A DNA stretch of 64,000 bases from Bolinopsis microptera (GCF_026151205.1 NC_087076.1:10392902-10456901); one strand, 5' to 3'. Positions 11,582 to 23,437 are shown, counted from the first letter of the stretch. Notes: generated by a model from the letters alone, not told the origin. Numbers and translations: made by a program.

Positions 11582-12606
11582 GATCGTCTCCCCAAATGTT
11601 TACCTCACATGCGCAATTTGATCTTTCGAGATCTAACGCCAAACAGTCGAAAATAACTATCGTAAGACAGAAAAGCAGCCGATTCTAGACTGAGGATGTT
11701 AGACTTAAGAAACGGACAATAAGCTGGTAAAGTCAGAACACTTTAACGTCAAATTACACGGTTACAACGAACAATCGGTTTCTAGCTCGAATCTAAGTAT
11801 CTTGTGCACGTTCTAGAGTTATTTCCGGACTCAGTTCGTGGTACGTGGTAATAACTTAATAACTTTCTTACCTGGAGACATTTCAGGTGGACCAGTGATT
11901 GTAGCTTCGTTAAAGTCACGTGACACGTCAATTTAATTAACTGCAGCTTGTTCGATTGTACTCAGCAAAACGCTCGAAAAATATCCGGCTACTTTCAAAC
12001 GACGGAGAGGTCATCCAGGATATATATTGAGAGTGATTATTGATGGTTGCCATGGTGATTTGTGTGGTTAAACCTATTATACATGGATGGTTGTTAAATT
12101 GATCCAGGTTTAATGGGATCTAAATCTATTTTATTCCGGTCACGTGGTACTAAGTCTATAAAGACCGGCTTGTGCTACTAATGAGTAATGATATGCATTA
12201 TGTTGTCTCATATTTATATATTACGATGGACTATTATTTGAAACTTTATGGTTTAAGTTTACTTAGGGAAATGCCTGAAATATTCTACCGTGACTTTTAT
12301 CCGTCAATTATTCGACCACGGAAAATATGACCACTTTTGTGACTTGTTGGTATTGGTAGTTATCAAGAAAGCGCCGAGTGGGTCTATCAGATCGTTTAAT
12401 TTTTTAAAGATCTGAGAATCGCCTTCAAGTAATTTTCCGTTCCAAACTTCTGCTAGAATTCCAAAGAAAAAATGTATTTTCAGATCTATCATTATCAAAG
12501 TAAATTTGAAAATTGTTTACAAATCTATATAAACAATACATATTTCTTACAAGCGAAGCTCGCATCAGTCTACCAACCCACTAACTCTAACCCACCAGAT
12601 AGCCGC
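11582..12606. other. Spacer between divergent genes; likely promoter region
   Basis: Lies between the start codons of the minus-strand coiled-coil gene and the plus-strand ACY1 exon 1, so both promoters are expected here. No further ORF or repeat recognised. The frame of ACY1 exon 1 is open back to 12472, but homology places the start at 12607. Confidence 0.4.
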
Positions 12607-12756
12607 ATGTCAGCTCCCAAGAAATCTCGGATGGAACACTCTCCAGAGGTCCAGAAGTTTGTCGAGTTCCTCAAGATACGAACTGTTCACCCTGACCCAG
12701 CGTACAAAGAATCTCGACTCTGGCTGCTGGACTATGTGGCTGATATTGGGCTTGAG
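12607..12756 (+). CDS. ACY1: Aminoacylase-1, exon 1 (N-terminus)
   Basis: Fifty codons from ATG to a GTAAGC donor in phase 0. The protein text (EVQKFVEFLKIRTVHPDPAY then LLDYVADIGLE) matches the N-terminus of aminoacylase-1, an M20 zinc peptidase that hydrolyses N-acyl amino acids in the cytosol. No other ACY1 exon follows within 27 kb. The next matching piece starts at 39983, also phase 0, and continues the alignment without gap (GLE then VVVDKEYHPGK). Together the nine exons give 405 residues against 408 in human ACY1, which argues that this is the true first exon of that gene with a very long intron. A detached gene fragment or an assembly join is the alternative. Confidence 0.8.
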
Positions 12757-13046
12757 GTAAGCGTTTATTTGAGATGCTTACTGTTATATTTTACCGTTAT
12801 ATGTTATGATCTGAATACTCTCCCTTTTGAAATCAGAGGTTTGATAGTATTTGTCATCAACTTAAATCCCCGCCTTAAGAAAGTGGAACAATAAACTTTA
12901 GTTATTGGTCAGAAATAAACAAATTATTAGGGTAACAACATGTGTAATATACTCAATTACATTAAATTAAAAAATGTACAAAATCATTCTAAGCAATACT
13001 AAACTTGTCAACATTTTAACATTCAAATTTCAACCTAACAAAAAAT

Positions 13047-13586
13047 TCAAATAAAGTAATAAGCGCGCTGTTTCGTCATGACAGAATCATCAGAAGTGAC
13101 AGGTTTGCAGGACAGCTTTCTCTTCAAACCCAGAGTACAGCCCTTCAGCCAGAACACACCACCCCTAACATTTCCAGCTCTGGTTCTCTCTGCTTGACCC
13201 CCGGTTGTGGATCTTCTCCCTTTAGAGGGTTTGGTAAACTCCTTCCTGCTGAGAGTATCCTTAGTGTTCTCGAGGTTACCCGCACTGCTTTGTATTCGGA
13301 TCAGGAAGGGTCGGAGAGATGGGGTCTTGTCAAGAGGAGCACTCTTCCTCTTCTTCTTGGTATCCAGGGAGACGTTGTGTAGTTTCATTGAAGTGGGTTT
13401 GGCAGGGAGGTTAGGCATGGAGACGTGGTGAGATTTCCTGGGGGTTGACATGGAGGTGGGGTTGAAAGGGTTGATGTTGGTGGGTTCCCTGATGTAGAAC
13501 GAGAACACACTCTTCATGTCATCTTGAGGTGAGGTGGGGTCAGAGGAGAGGGTGCCTGACAGGATGGGTGGGAAATATTGGAACAT
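13047..13586 (-). CDS. Orphan basic, Ser/Pro/Lys-rich protein, intronless
   Basis: A 179-residue frame from ATG. It is rich in Ser, Pro, Thr, Lys and Arg with little hydrophobic content. Notable short pieces are SMSTPRKSHHVSMPNLPAK, DTKKKRKSAPLDKTP (a possible nuclear localisation stretch) and SRKEFTKPSKGRRSTTGG. A repeated basic-plus-Ser-Pro pattern suggests kinase sites. No domain recognised. It lies inside the proposed first intron of ACY1, on the opposite strand. It may be a disordered nuclear protein or a chance ORF. Composition and length favour a real gene slightly. Confidence 0.45.
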   Translation of the reverse strand: MFQYFPPILSGTLSSDPTSPQDDMKSVFSFYIREPTNINPFNPTSMSTPRKSHHVSMPNLPAKPTSMKLHNVSLDTKKKRKSAPLDKTPSLRPFLIRIQSSAGNLENTKDTLSRKEFTKPSKGRRSTTGGQAERTRAGNVRGGVFWLKGCTLGLKRKLSCKPVTSDDSVMTKQRAYYFI

Positions 13587-15612
13587 TCTGGGTTGTTAAA
13601 CTGTGAAGTAGGTTCAAGTCAGAAGTACTGGTTGTGAAGTTATAGAAGTAAGAAGTGAGTAAGTGAAAGTTGGTGCTGGTACAACTATCTAGAGGTTCTT
13701 GTAGAATTATGTTCGAATCAAGGAGGTGGTAAATATTAGCTAGCAATAATTAGACAATGTTGATATTGTTTTTGCTCACATTTATACCACCCTTCTTGAT
13801 AAGATCACGTGATACAACAAGGAGTTATCAGTTATCAGATGTCAGACCGGACCTGATGATCAGCTGGCCTGAATCTCTGCAATTTGGAAGCTAGTGATTG
13901 GCTGGTGTGTCAGGTGAAACCAGCTTGTCTGATCAGATCACTTGATCTGATATTCCTCAGCTGTTTGTTTATTTCAATGTAATTCCTTACTCATTCCATG
14001 AATAACTGAATCAAGAAAGCAAATGCACTTAAATTCATGGCCTTCACAAATAATTACAAGTAGCAATTCCATACGTACCTAAAATTGCTTTGTGTGCCAC
14101 AAATTTGGCGAATTTCGGGTGATTATTTGAAACATTTGCGGCAAACATTTTGTTAACCGAATTTTGATATCAGAGGAAAACGGTGGTAAATAAATACTGT
14201 GTGTAAGTTAAACCTAGCGGGAGTAAGGTTGCATTCGTCCCATGATATTCAATTTACAACATCGGAAACATTATCAAGATGAGCTAACTGGCACTCATAA
14301 GGGGATTGTTCTTCTCAAAAGGTGACAACTGTTGGTATTTCAGGAATGTCAGTGTTTTTATATTATTATTATTGTGTGAGACTCCTGCCCCTCAATTCCT
14401 CTAGTCTCCTTTCATCTTCAATTATTCAACAAGAGCAAGTATCTAACTAATAATCCCAGAATGTGTGTTTTCTGTCTGTCTGTCTGTCTGTCTGGCTGTC
14501 TGTTTGTAATTTCCGAGCGGCTTAATCAAGAAAACGGTAAGAGTTGCGGGACTGATTTTTTCAAGAAAGTGCCGACAAAACTCTGACGAAGTTAAATGAT
14601 AAAGGTTTTTTGGGGTGAGCGTCGTCGACGTTCTGCTGAGGATCCCATAGGATTTATGCACCCTCCCGGTCCACCCAGCCGAATGCTCGAGAAATCGTGT
14701 GTGAGGGTTAAATGGGGAGCTGTGCAATATAGTACAGCGAAAAAGCAAAAACTCAATGAATGGTTACCGTAATGGGTGCCACATGCCTAGCATGAAATAT
14801 TTACCTACTTACTTACACTTGTGTAGGTCTGTAGAAGCATTAGAATCGGGCGTTGCCTGCCACAGGCTATCCCGAATTTAGAAGCTTGCTTTCATCAAAT
14901 CGGTCGTTGGTAAGTGGTTTAATTGATGGTTTTGTACCACAAATGTTACATAAAATGGCTTGGGCAGAACGGTAAGAGTTACGGGGCTCGCATATGTAGC
15001 TGCATAATTAGTGTAATTGAGTTACCCGAGTAAGATTCGCTGTCTATATTATAATCTTATTAGGGGAGGGGGCACTGTTTGGACTGCAGAGAGAGAGTTC
15101 ATACTTTCATACGACAATGTTATGCGTGTTCACAAAAATGATAGGCGGGTGTGGTGTTAAGGGTTAATTTCTATTGATTATTGTTTAAGATACTATTACT
15201 ATTGTTTAAGATACCATTGGATACGTAAGGGCACTCCGACTAGAATTGCTCACCTAATGCGGTTTTTGACTCAACGGGTAAATGCTCCTACCCTATTTAA
15301 CTGCGGCAGTGAAATCCCGGCCGAAGGCCGGGTTACACTAGTAAACAATAATAGCGTTTGCTAATAATTCTGCAGTTTGTTAATGTTCAGTTTTCACCCA
15401 CGGTCCACTCATGGTCCACAGAGTATCGATTGAACTTCAAAAATAAGGGATTTATTTGATAAATTCGATAAACTATTTTGGAGGAATAATATTGTTAACT
15501 TTGAAATCAATGCTAAACAATAACCAGCCTCGTGGTATACTGCTTATCATTGACTCAAACTCAAGACTACAATAATTTACAAAATCTAAATATATTATAA
15601 ACAGTATCTTAC
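13587..15612. other. Intronic/intergenic; TGTC microsatellite
   Basis: No gene recognised. A (TGTC)n tract lies at about 14474-14510. Around 14530 and 14970 the phrase GGTAAGAGTT is repeated in similar contexts, and 15318-15340 has a short perfect palindrome (CCCGGCC-GAA-GGCCGGG). These hint at decayed mobile sequence, but I cannot delimit an element. Confidence 0.35.
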
Positions 15613-16592
15613 TCGGTCTGACACATCTAGGACTTTCTCCAGAGAACACATAGTCAGTGCCACTAACACAGGTAGCTGTCCGTGCCCCAACATTAAGGTG
15701 TTTAAGTTTGCTACATTTGAAGGTGATAACGTCTCCTTCCTGGACCGGAATCACAGCATCGTACGTAAGACCGTCTTCCAATTGTAACCTCGCGCATTCT
15801 GAAGTCCGATATTTCAACAATTGTAGCTGTCCGATTAATTAAGGTCTGAAGGCAGATAATTTTAACCTGAGCTTGGATTTAAGAAGATTAGTGAAACTAA
15901 AAGTGGATTCGCACTATATTAGAAGCTGAACTCACAGAGAGGAAGACAATTTGGCACTTACCAATAATGCAAAGGTCTACAGTTGCATCAGTATCAAGGA
16001 GACCGTCGGGAAGGGGATTTGTAATCGTTGGTTTTCTGGTGCCGTCTATCGTTATATCAGCCTGGAAAATGTTATTAGAGACTCTAAAATCCTTTAAAGA
16101 CTTTAGCGTCGGTAGTTTTCTACTTATTGTTACTCTTGTGCTCGTCACAAAATATGTTATTTTTTCAAAATGGTCTTTTGGTGGCAGAAAAATAAATAAA
16201 GTGAAATCGGTGTACGAAGTTCGTTGGCAACATTTTTTTAGTGCCATAATGGTGATCTAGTGTTGCATTACGGTGTCGGTGAGTTCATTAATATAACAAA
16301 GTCTTATTCTAAAATCTTATCAAGATTACCTCATTGAAAAACCAGCCATCTTTTCCCACCATCCTTACAGATAAGCACTTGAACTTCCCTATGTTAGTAT
16401 TGTCAGTGAAAGTCCGCACATCTAATTTGCCTTGTTGTCTATAAGGAAAGCCTGCATCATACTCGGACGATAAACCCTCGGTTCCCACAAAAGTGTAGAA
16501 GAAGCCAGAGTTGGAGCCACCATCATTATGATTGGATGTGAGTATTGAGACTTCGTACTCATCTGAAGAACATCGCTGATTAAAGGAGTTGG
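15613..16592 (-). pseudogene. PLAT-sushi module, copy A (lacks signal-peptide exon)
   Basis: Three exons collinear with copies B and C: PLAT part 1 complement(16330-16592), PLAT part 2 complement(15962-16061), sushi complement(15613-15798). The first encodes EYEVSILTSNHNDGG, then FFYTFVGTEGL and the late PLAT strand GWFFNE. The second continues ADITIDGTRKPTITNPL. The third is one complement-control (sushi) domain from ECARLQLEDG to SPRCVRP with four Cys. Phases are 1-0, 0-1 and 1-1. The upstream homology ends near 16655, where sequence matching the 3' flank of a neighbouring copy begins, so the signal-peptide exon is missing. It is either a 5'-truncated pseudogene or a downstream module spliced from copy B, which phase would allow. 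There are no stops in any exon. Confidence 0.7.
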
Positions 16593-16867
16593 CTGACGTA
16601 CTCTTACTTAATTTTTTTAACGGATAATCTTTCTTTTTCCAAATCTTGTTTTGAGATCATATATGCTGGTGTAGAAACAATAAATGGTAAACAATAAATG
16701 GTATTTCACGCTGCACTCTGCAGTGACGAGTTCCAAAATCTCCCAACTAAAAATACACCTATGAGTCCCAAAATTTCCCGAAAAGCGCCAAATGCCAATT
16801 TTCCCTGGAACTTAAAATTTATGAGGGCTCATTGTTTTTGCGACTCCGCACCCACCCTATCTATTAT

Positions 16868-17078
16868 GGGGTCTGGACTATAGGGCGTAACACTCTAGGG
16901 CGTAAGACACTAGGGTCTTAGGGTTAGGGTTAGGGTTAGGGTTAGGGTTAGGGTTTGGGTTTGGGTTAGGGTTAGGGTTAGGGTTAGGATAAGGGTTAGG
17001 GTTAGGGTGATGGTTAGGGTTAGGGCGCCGCCCTAAAGTCTCACGCCCTAGAGTCTTACGCCCTAGAGTCCCGGACCC
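16868..17078. mobile_element. MITE-like element with telomere-like core and 9-bp target duplication
   Basis: A 211-bp insertion in the 3' flank of PLAT copy B. It is flanked by the direct repeat ATCTATTAT (16859-16867 and 17079-17087). The paralogous flank of copy C (about 19770) has only one such site and no insert, so an empty site is visible. The ends are imperfect inverted repeats of about 50 bp made of AGGGCGTAAGAC-like units (left GGGTCTGGACTATAGGG, right end complementary to GGGTCCGGGACTCTAGGG). The core, 16918-17020, is mostly (GGGTTA)n with a few variants. No coding capacity. The superfamily is unknown; a 9-bp duplication is seen with MULE-type elements. Confidence 0.75.
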
Positions 17079-17308
17079 ATCTATTATATATGTTTCCTCT
17101 GACAATAATTGTTAACAGGATATTATCAGTCTAGTCAGTAGTCGATATATCTAAAAATTAGGCAAACTATTGTGAAGAAATCATATTGGTAACTTTGAAA
17201 TCAGTGCTAAACACTAAAAATTGCCATATTATACTGCTTAGCATTGACTCCAACCCAAGACAACAGCATCATAAAAAATATAAATATATATTATAAACAG
17301 TATCTTAC

Positions 17309-18556
17309 TCGGTCTGACACATCTTGGACTTTCTCCAGAGAACACATAGTCAGTGCCACTAACACAGGTAGCTGTCCGTGCCCCAACATTAAGGTGTTTA
17401 AGTTTGCTACATTTGAAGGTGATAACGTCTCCTTCCTGGACCGGAATCACAGCATCGTCCGTAAGACCGTCTTCCAATTGTAACCTCGCGCATTCTGAAG
17501 TCCGATATTTCAAGAATTGTAGCTGTCCGATTAATTAAGGTCTGAAGGCAGATAATTTTAACCTGAGCTTGGATTTAAGAAGATTAGTGAAACTAAAAGT
17601 GGATTCACACTATTAGAAGCTGAACTTACTGAGAAGAAGACCAGTTGGCACTTACCAATAATGCAAAGCTCTACAGTTGCATGATCATCAAGGAGACCGT
17701 GGGGGAGGGGGTTTGTTATCGTTGGTTTTCTGGTGCCGTCTATCGTTATATCAGCCTGGAAAATGTTATTAGAGACTCTAAAATCCTTTGAAAACTTTAG
17801 CATTGGTAGTTTTCTACTTATTGTTACTCTTGTGCTCGTCACAAAATATACGAGTGCTGACTAGTTTTTCAAATGGATTTTTGGTGGACAGAAATCTAAA
17901 TAAATTGAAATCGGTGTATAACGTTCGTTGGCGTTGTTTTAGTGCCATAATGGTGATCCACACCATGATTATGGTTGCCTTACAATGACTTCATTAATAT
18001 AGCATAGCTCAGTTTTTAATGCTGTCGTATTCTAAAATCTCATCATTAATACCTCTTTGAAATACCATGCATCTTCTCCCTTCATTCTTATCGATAAGCA
18101 CTTCAACTTCCCTATGTTAGTATTGTCAGTGAATGTCCACACATCTATTTTGCCTTTTTGTCTATCATCATGATTAGGAATGTCTGATTCATACTCGGAC
18201 GATGAGCCCTCGGTCCCCACAAAAGTGTAGAAGAAGTCAGAGTCCGAGCCACCATGTTCAACATCGGATGTGAGAATTGAGACTTTGTACTCATCTGACG
18301 ACCATCGTTGATTAAAAATAATAACCTTTATTTTTCCAAATGTAGATTTTGAAACCGATATTGTTTTTGTGTTTTGGAATCACTGCAAAATTTATCACAA
18401 GTTAATTCTTTGGATTCTACACTTGTTTTCCAGAAATTAATCGCAATTAAAAGTATTGTACTCACGATTAGCAAGGGCCGATCCAATCATTATGACTGAG
18501 AACACTGTAATCTGTTTGATCAATATACCGGGGGATGTAATACATACCCCGACCAT
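17309..18556 (-). CDS. Secreted PLAT-sushi protein, copy B
   Basis: Exons: complement(18466-18556), signal peptide; complement(18053-18294), PLAT part 1; complement(17656-17755), PLAT part 2; complement(17309-17494), sushi. Exon 1 starts ATG and encodes a hydrophobic leader (LIKQITVFSVIMIGSALA) with a likely cleavage after ALA, ending in phase 1 at GTGAGT. Exon 2 gives EYKVSILTSDVEHGG, TFVGTEGSSSEYES, KIDVWTFTDNTNIGK and AWYFKE. Exon 4 carries the four-Cys sushi domain. PLAT is a beta-sandwich found in lipid- and protein-binding extracellular proteins. Sushi domains mediate protein contacts. Compared with copy C, exon 2 starts later because the short segment holding the upstream acceptor is deleted. 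The sushi exon ends with a phase-1 donor, so further 3' exons exist or copy A's exons are used. Confidence 0.7.
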
Positions 18557-19996
18557 TTTTGATCCGTGCCTTATTCTCTAAACAAATATTGATTAAGTAT
18601 GTTCACTTTCAGGTCTATAACGCAATGAAAAGATCATATCAGGACAAGTTAACAATAAATCATAAAATGGTCCGCTGTAACCAAAGCAAAGTAGCTCACA
18701 CAGAAATAGCCGGATGGTTGCAGATACAGTCATTATAGGCAAGAGCAGCTCTCTCAACTTGGTGAGGGGTACTATAAATTTTTACCTTTTCAAATGGCAA
18801 GCCCGTCTACACTCTACAAGCTCCTCAATTCGCTGAGAGAACAATAGGACATGGACCAAGTTATCCTCAGCAGATCTATCTAGCTCATAAGAATTGATTA
18901 TGAATGCACTAGAATTACCATAATCATTTCTGACACAGTTAGCTGGCACACATAAATCTCTCTAATGAAGCTCTGTGCTCCACAGTCAACGGAGTTATAC
19001 TCACGGTTATGAGGGGATGCAAGTAGAGCACCCTAGCAGAGCATTTTAGAAGCATTTTCACAGTCTAAAGTTGAAGTAGTGGACTAGGGAATCTTGGTAT
19101 CCCGTTGATGGTGATTGAAGGGTCGCTCTGTTAATGCACGGTTAGCGCAAACTTAGGGGTCGACTAAGGGTCGTTTAAGGGACGAACGCCGGACACTAAA
19201 GTTATCATTGACGGATGACCGATTTGCCGTACACACATTTTGGCCCTAGAAAGGTAGAAGCACTATAACCTACGGGTGCTGATCGTCAAAAGTTTCAGCC
19301 AGAACAAACAATTTAATGAACAGAGTTCTACAGAGTAGATAGTAAAGAGAGCCAGGCTCACAATAGGACGTGTCGAATATACTTGTGCTATTTTTGTATC
19401 GTTTCCTTGTAGCGTAGTATTGTTTGGCCCATTATGTGATTAAAAGGACTAGGGAGTCGCTAAGAATCTTCTCGTGTGAATCACAATACGTACATCACCT
19501 TTTCAAGATGCCAGGTTCTGTATGTGTTAGCAATTAACTTATTGTTGACTTGATGGTTACATTAATTTTATCACTATATGCTGGTGTAGAAACAATAAAT
19601 GGTAAACAATAAATGGTATTTCACGCTGCACTCTGCAGTGACGAGTTCCAAAATCTCCCAACTAAAAATACAACTATGAGTCCCAAAATTTCCCGAAAAG
19701 CGCCAAATGCCAATTTTCTCTGGAACTTTATGAAGGCTCATTGTTTTTGCGACTCCGCACCCACCCTACCTATTATATATGTTTCCTCTGACAATAATTG
19801 TTAACAGGATATTATCAGTCTAGTCAGTAGTAGATATATCTAAAAATTAGGCAAATTATTGTGAAGAAATCATATTGGTAACTTTGAAATCAATGCTAAA
19901 CACTAAACATCCCCATATTATACTGCTTAGCATTGACTCCAACCCAAGACAACAGCATCATAAAAAATATGAATATTTATTATAACATTATCTTAC
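18557..19996. other. Spacer between PLAT copies C and B
   Basis: No gene recognised. The segment from about 19570 to 19996 is a close copy of 16664-17308 (3' flank of copy B) without the telomere-cored insertion, showing that the duplicated unit includes 3' flanking DNA. The 18600-19560 stretch is unique in this window. Confidence 0.5.
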
Positions 19997-21202
19997 TCGG
20001 TCTGACACATCTTGGACTTTCTCCAGAGAACACATAGTCAGTGTCACTAACACAGGTAGCTGTCCGTGCCCCATTAAGGTGTTTAAGTTTGCTACATTTG
20101 AAGGTGATTACGTCTCCTTCCTGGACCGGAATCACAGCATCGTCCGTAAGACCGTCTTCCAATTGTAACCTCGCGCATTCTGAAGTCGGATATTTCAAGA
20201 ATTGTAGCTGTCCGATTAATTAAGGTCTGAAGGCAGATAATTTTAACCTGAGCTTGGATTTAAGAAGACTGAGCTTGGATTTAAGAAGATTGGTGAAACT
20301 GAAAGCAGAGTCGCACTGTTAGAAGCTGAACTCACTGAGAGGAAGACCAGTTGGCACTTACCAATAATGCAAAGGTCTACAGTTACATCATTATCAAGGA
20401 GACCGCCGAGAAGGGGATTTGTAATTGTTGGTTTTCTGGTGCCGTCTATCGTTATATCAGCCTGGAAAATGTTATTAGAGACTCTAAAATCCTTTAAAGA
20501 CTTTAGCGTCGGTAGTTTTCTACTTATTGTTACTCTTGTGCTCGTCACAAAATATGTTATTTTTTCAAAATGGTCTTTTGGTGGCAGAAAAATAAATAAA
20601 GTGAAATCGGTGTACAAAGTTCGTTGGAAACATTTTTTAGTGCCATAATGGTGATCTAGTGTTGCATTACGGTGAGTTCATTAATATAATAAAGTCTTAT
20701 TCTAAAATCTTATCAAAATTACCACATTGAAAAACCAGCCATCAGTTCCCACCATCTTTATAGATAAGCACTTGAACTTCCCTATGTTAGTATTGTCAGT
20801 GAATGTCCACACATCTACTTTGCCTCGTTGTCTATAAGGAGTGCTTGCATCATACTCGGACGATAAACCCTCGGTTCCCACAAAAGTGTAGAAGAAGCCA
20901 GAGTCGGAGCCACCATCACTATGATAGGATGTGAGTATTGAGACTTCGTACTCATCTGAAGAACATCGCTGATTAAAGGAGTTGGCTGACGTACTCTTAC
21001 TTAATTTTTTTAACGGATAATCTTTCTTTTTCCAAATCTTGTTTTGACACCGATTTTGTTTTTGGAATCATTAACTAGGTTAATCACAAAGGTTAAAAGT
21101 ATAGTACTCACAATCAGCAAGGACTGATCCAACCAGTATAACTGAGAACACTGTAATCTGTTTGATCAATATACCGGGGGCTGTAATACATACCCCGACC
21201 AT
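19997..21202 (-). CDS. Secreted PLAT-sushi protein, copy C
   Basis: Exons: complement(21112-21202), signal peptide; complement(20723-20985), PLAT part 1; complement(20362-20461), PLAT part 2; complement(19997-20179), sushi. Phases match (1, 0, 1) and donors are GTGAGT, GTAATT, GTAAGT and GTAAGA. The leader reads LIKQITVFSVILVGSVLA. The PLAT core resembles copy A closely (SILTSYHSDGG, FFYTFVGTEGL). The sushi exon is one codon shorter than in A and B (LNGARTATC for LNVGARTATC). The phase-1 donor after the sushi domain means the 3' end of the gene is not in these four exons. Copies A and C are the closest pair across the PLAT exons, so gene conversion or a recent duplication is likely. Confidence 0.72.
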
Positions 21203-22280
21203 TTTTGATCCGTGCCTTATTCTCTAAAGAAATAAGGTTGGATGTAACACAATGAAAGGATCAAGACAAATTAACAACAGAAAATTGTAGGAGCAGTTTC
21301 TGCGTCTGTTTTGGTGCTATGTTGGAAAAATTGGTTAAGTCGTTCGATTGATTTCAGTTGACATACGTTGCATGCCACTTTTCGCGCGCGAATATATCTC
21401 TGATATTTGGGATACGCAACTTGTATCAAGATTTCAGTTAATCTTATTTCCAATAGAATATATTTATCAGTTGTTATGTTATGAGAACGAAATGAGCCGG
21501 CAGGCGGCAAGCCTCTATTAGTAAACGTACGCACCAATGAAACGAAGCCCTATAAAATTTAATGGCAGTGTTCCTAGAGAATGTAGCAAGTTTATTCTCG
21601 GCCCAAGCGAGCTTCGCTCACACAGTACCATTTACTAATTACCATCCAAAGCTTGTCTAAACTCATGTGAATTGCACTAAGTATTGATCCATACAGTTAC
21701 ACCTATAGTGGAAAATATGTATCGTGAAAACTGAAAAACTATTAGAAAAATAGTGAGTTAACTGTATATTTTAAAGAACCACTGCCCAATAAAACATTGA
21801 AAAAGAGGTACTGCGAGATCACGGGTAATATTCGTACCTACTACATATATCGAGAACAGCGCTGTGACTAGTGGGCTGTACTGAACACTTGCTGCAATAT
21901 AACCACCAGCCCTTTTTGAAAACCATCTGAATATTCACCACATTCGCGGCGTATTTCGTTCGCTCCCGGTCCTAGACAAAGCAAGATTTAACTCTTTAGG
22001 CTAAGAATCTAACACAAAGCAAAATTTAACTCTTTAGGCCAAGAATCTAACACAAAGCAAGATTTAACTCTTTAGGCCAAGAATCTAACACAAAGTAAGT
22101 TAAGGGGGCATACACCAAAACAGGGGTTTGTGTTGGCCAACTCAAATGACCTCACAGGAAGTTCAGTGACCATCTAGCGCACCGTTTCCACACCAAAAAA
22201 TGTGGGGGGGGGTCACCATATTAAAGTATATCCCCGGGTCAAAATCGGGAAAAAAACCTACATTTTAATATACTTTAATA
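21203..22280. other. Intronic/intergenic, tandem repeat at 21976-22099
   Basis: No gene recognised; the 88-codon frame near 21271-21537 has no family resemblance. A 38-bp unit beginning ACAAAGCAAGATTTAACTC is repeated three times from 21976, followed by a partial copy. At 22215-22280 begins an AGTATATTAA-type inverted repeat shared with 23790-23860. Confidence 0.5.
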
Positions 22281-22282
22281 TA

Positions 22283-23437
22283 GGGTAAGGCACATAATTT
22301 TGTCAGGGTACCTAATTTTGTCATTTTGCTCTGAAAAACTGCCTCGGCTCGGAATTTCAGCTTGAAAGAAAAGGATTGTGTATAAAAAGAAAGCTTAGAC
22401 TTTGCTGAAACTGCTCGTACAAAGTTTAAGTTTCTAGCTCTTTTGCATCTGTGTCAAAAATGAAGGCGAAACTGTTAACCCGAAAAATAAATAAGATCCT
22501 TAAGGTTTTCTTAAGGAATTTTCAAAATTTTGATTTATTGCTATTTCAAAAGTAATTGAGCTAGCTTCATGCCATTGCATATTTCAAATATCTTCTACAG
22601 CAGAAGTATACGTACAAATTTTTAAGTCTCTAGCGCAATGATTGTTCAAGTTACAGAGGGTGACAAAATTAGGTTCGATTTTGCCAAAAGTACCTAATTT
22701 TGTCAAAAAAATCGACCTTTCTCAAATTTCTTGTAAATCACAGATTGTGTTTAAAATGGCCTTATACAACTATTCTGAAGTTTTTTTGCCCATAGGATAT
22801 GTATAAGGCACTTATAATAGCATAACACTTATAATAGCATATTTTCGCCGAGAAATATTAGGTGGATAATCTGATTTTTTCAATCTAAAATGACTAAAAA
22901 AATATTTGATGAAATTACTAAGCAAGTGATCTATCTACAGACATGAAAATTTCAACCTAGGCCTAGAACCAATCGTTTTTCAAGATGCCAGTGGTTTCAG
23001 GGGCATTTGGGGCTATTTTCTAAGATTAGATACCCAAAAAGTGTCATCTTTTCATCAAGCTACAAAACTATGAAAACATCATATCTTTGGGATTTTTGAG
23101 GTCAATGTTGGTGAAAAAGCGCTCGAATGATGCATCCAGGTAGTCTAAAATACCGAGAAACGGTTACTTTTTGCACAATCTTCAAGTGACAAAATTAGGT
23201 TCGGGGTGACAAAATTAAGTAAAGTCACCTAATTTTGTCATTTTTTCAAAATAATTTTTTTGAACATCTTCAACCCCAGCAATTTCGATCATTTTTGTGT
23301 TAGAACCTGCCTAGACTGTCTACTATAACATGGTGGAGGTTTCATCTAAATCGGAATTTCAGACGAGGTTAAAACCCATGGTTTATATCAGACAGTCGGA
23401 AAATTGCCAAAAAATGACAAAATTATGTGCTTTACCC
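22283..23437. mobile_element. Non-autonomous TIR element at a TA site
   Basis: A 1155-bp segment with 23-bp terminal inverted repeats that differ at one base (GGGTAAGGCACATAATTTT at the left, GGGTAAAGCACATAATTTT inverted at the right). TA flanks both ends. The flanks are what is expected of Tc1/mariner/pogo-type insertion. No transposase reading frame is present. A striking feature is that the subterminal motif ACCTAATTTTGTCA recurs inside at about 22310, 22685 and 23230, and inverted at about 22660, 23190 and 23205, as if the ends were reiterated internally. Superfamily assignment is inference from TA plus TIRs. Confidence 0.65.

Noticed and set aside
13194-13431. Plus-strand ORFs of 62 and 74 codons
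   Set aside because: Opposite strand of the basic orphan ORF at 13047-13586; hydrophobic text is the complement of its Lys/Arg/Ser codons.
16918-17020. Interstitial telomere from a chromosome fusion
   Set aside because: Inverted ends, target duplication and an uninserted paralogous site show a mobile insertion instead.
16878-17105. ORF with NPNPNPNP repeats
   Set aside because: Translation of the telomere-like (GGGTTA)n core of the mobile element, not a protein.
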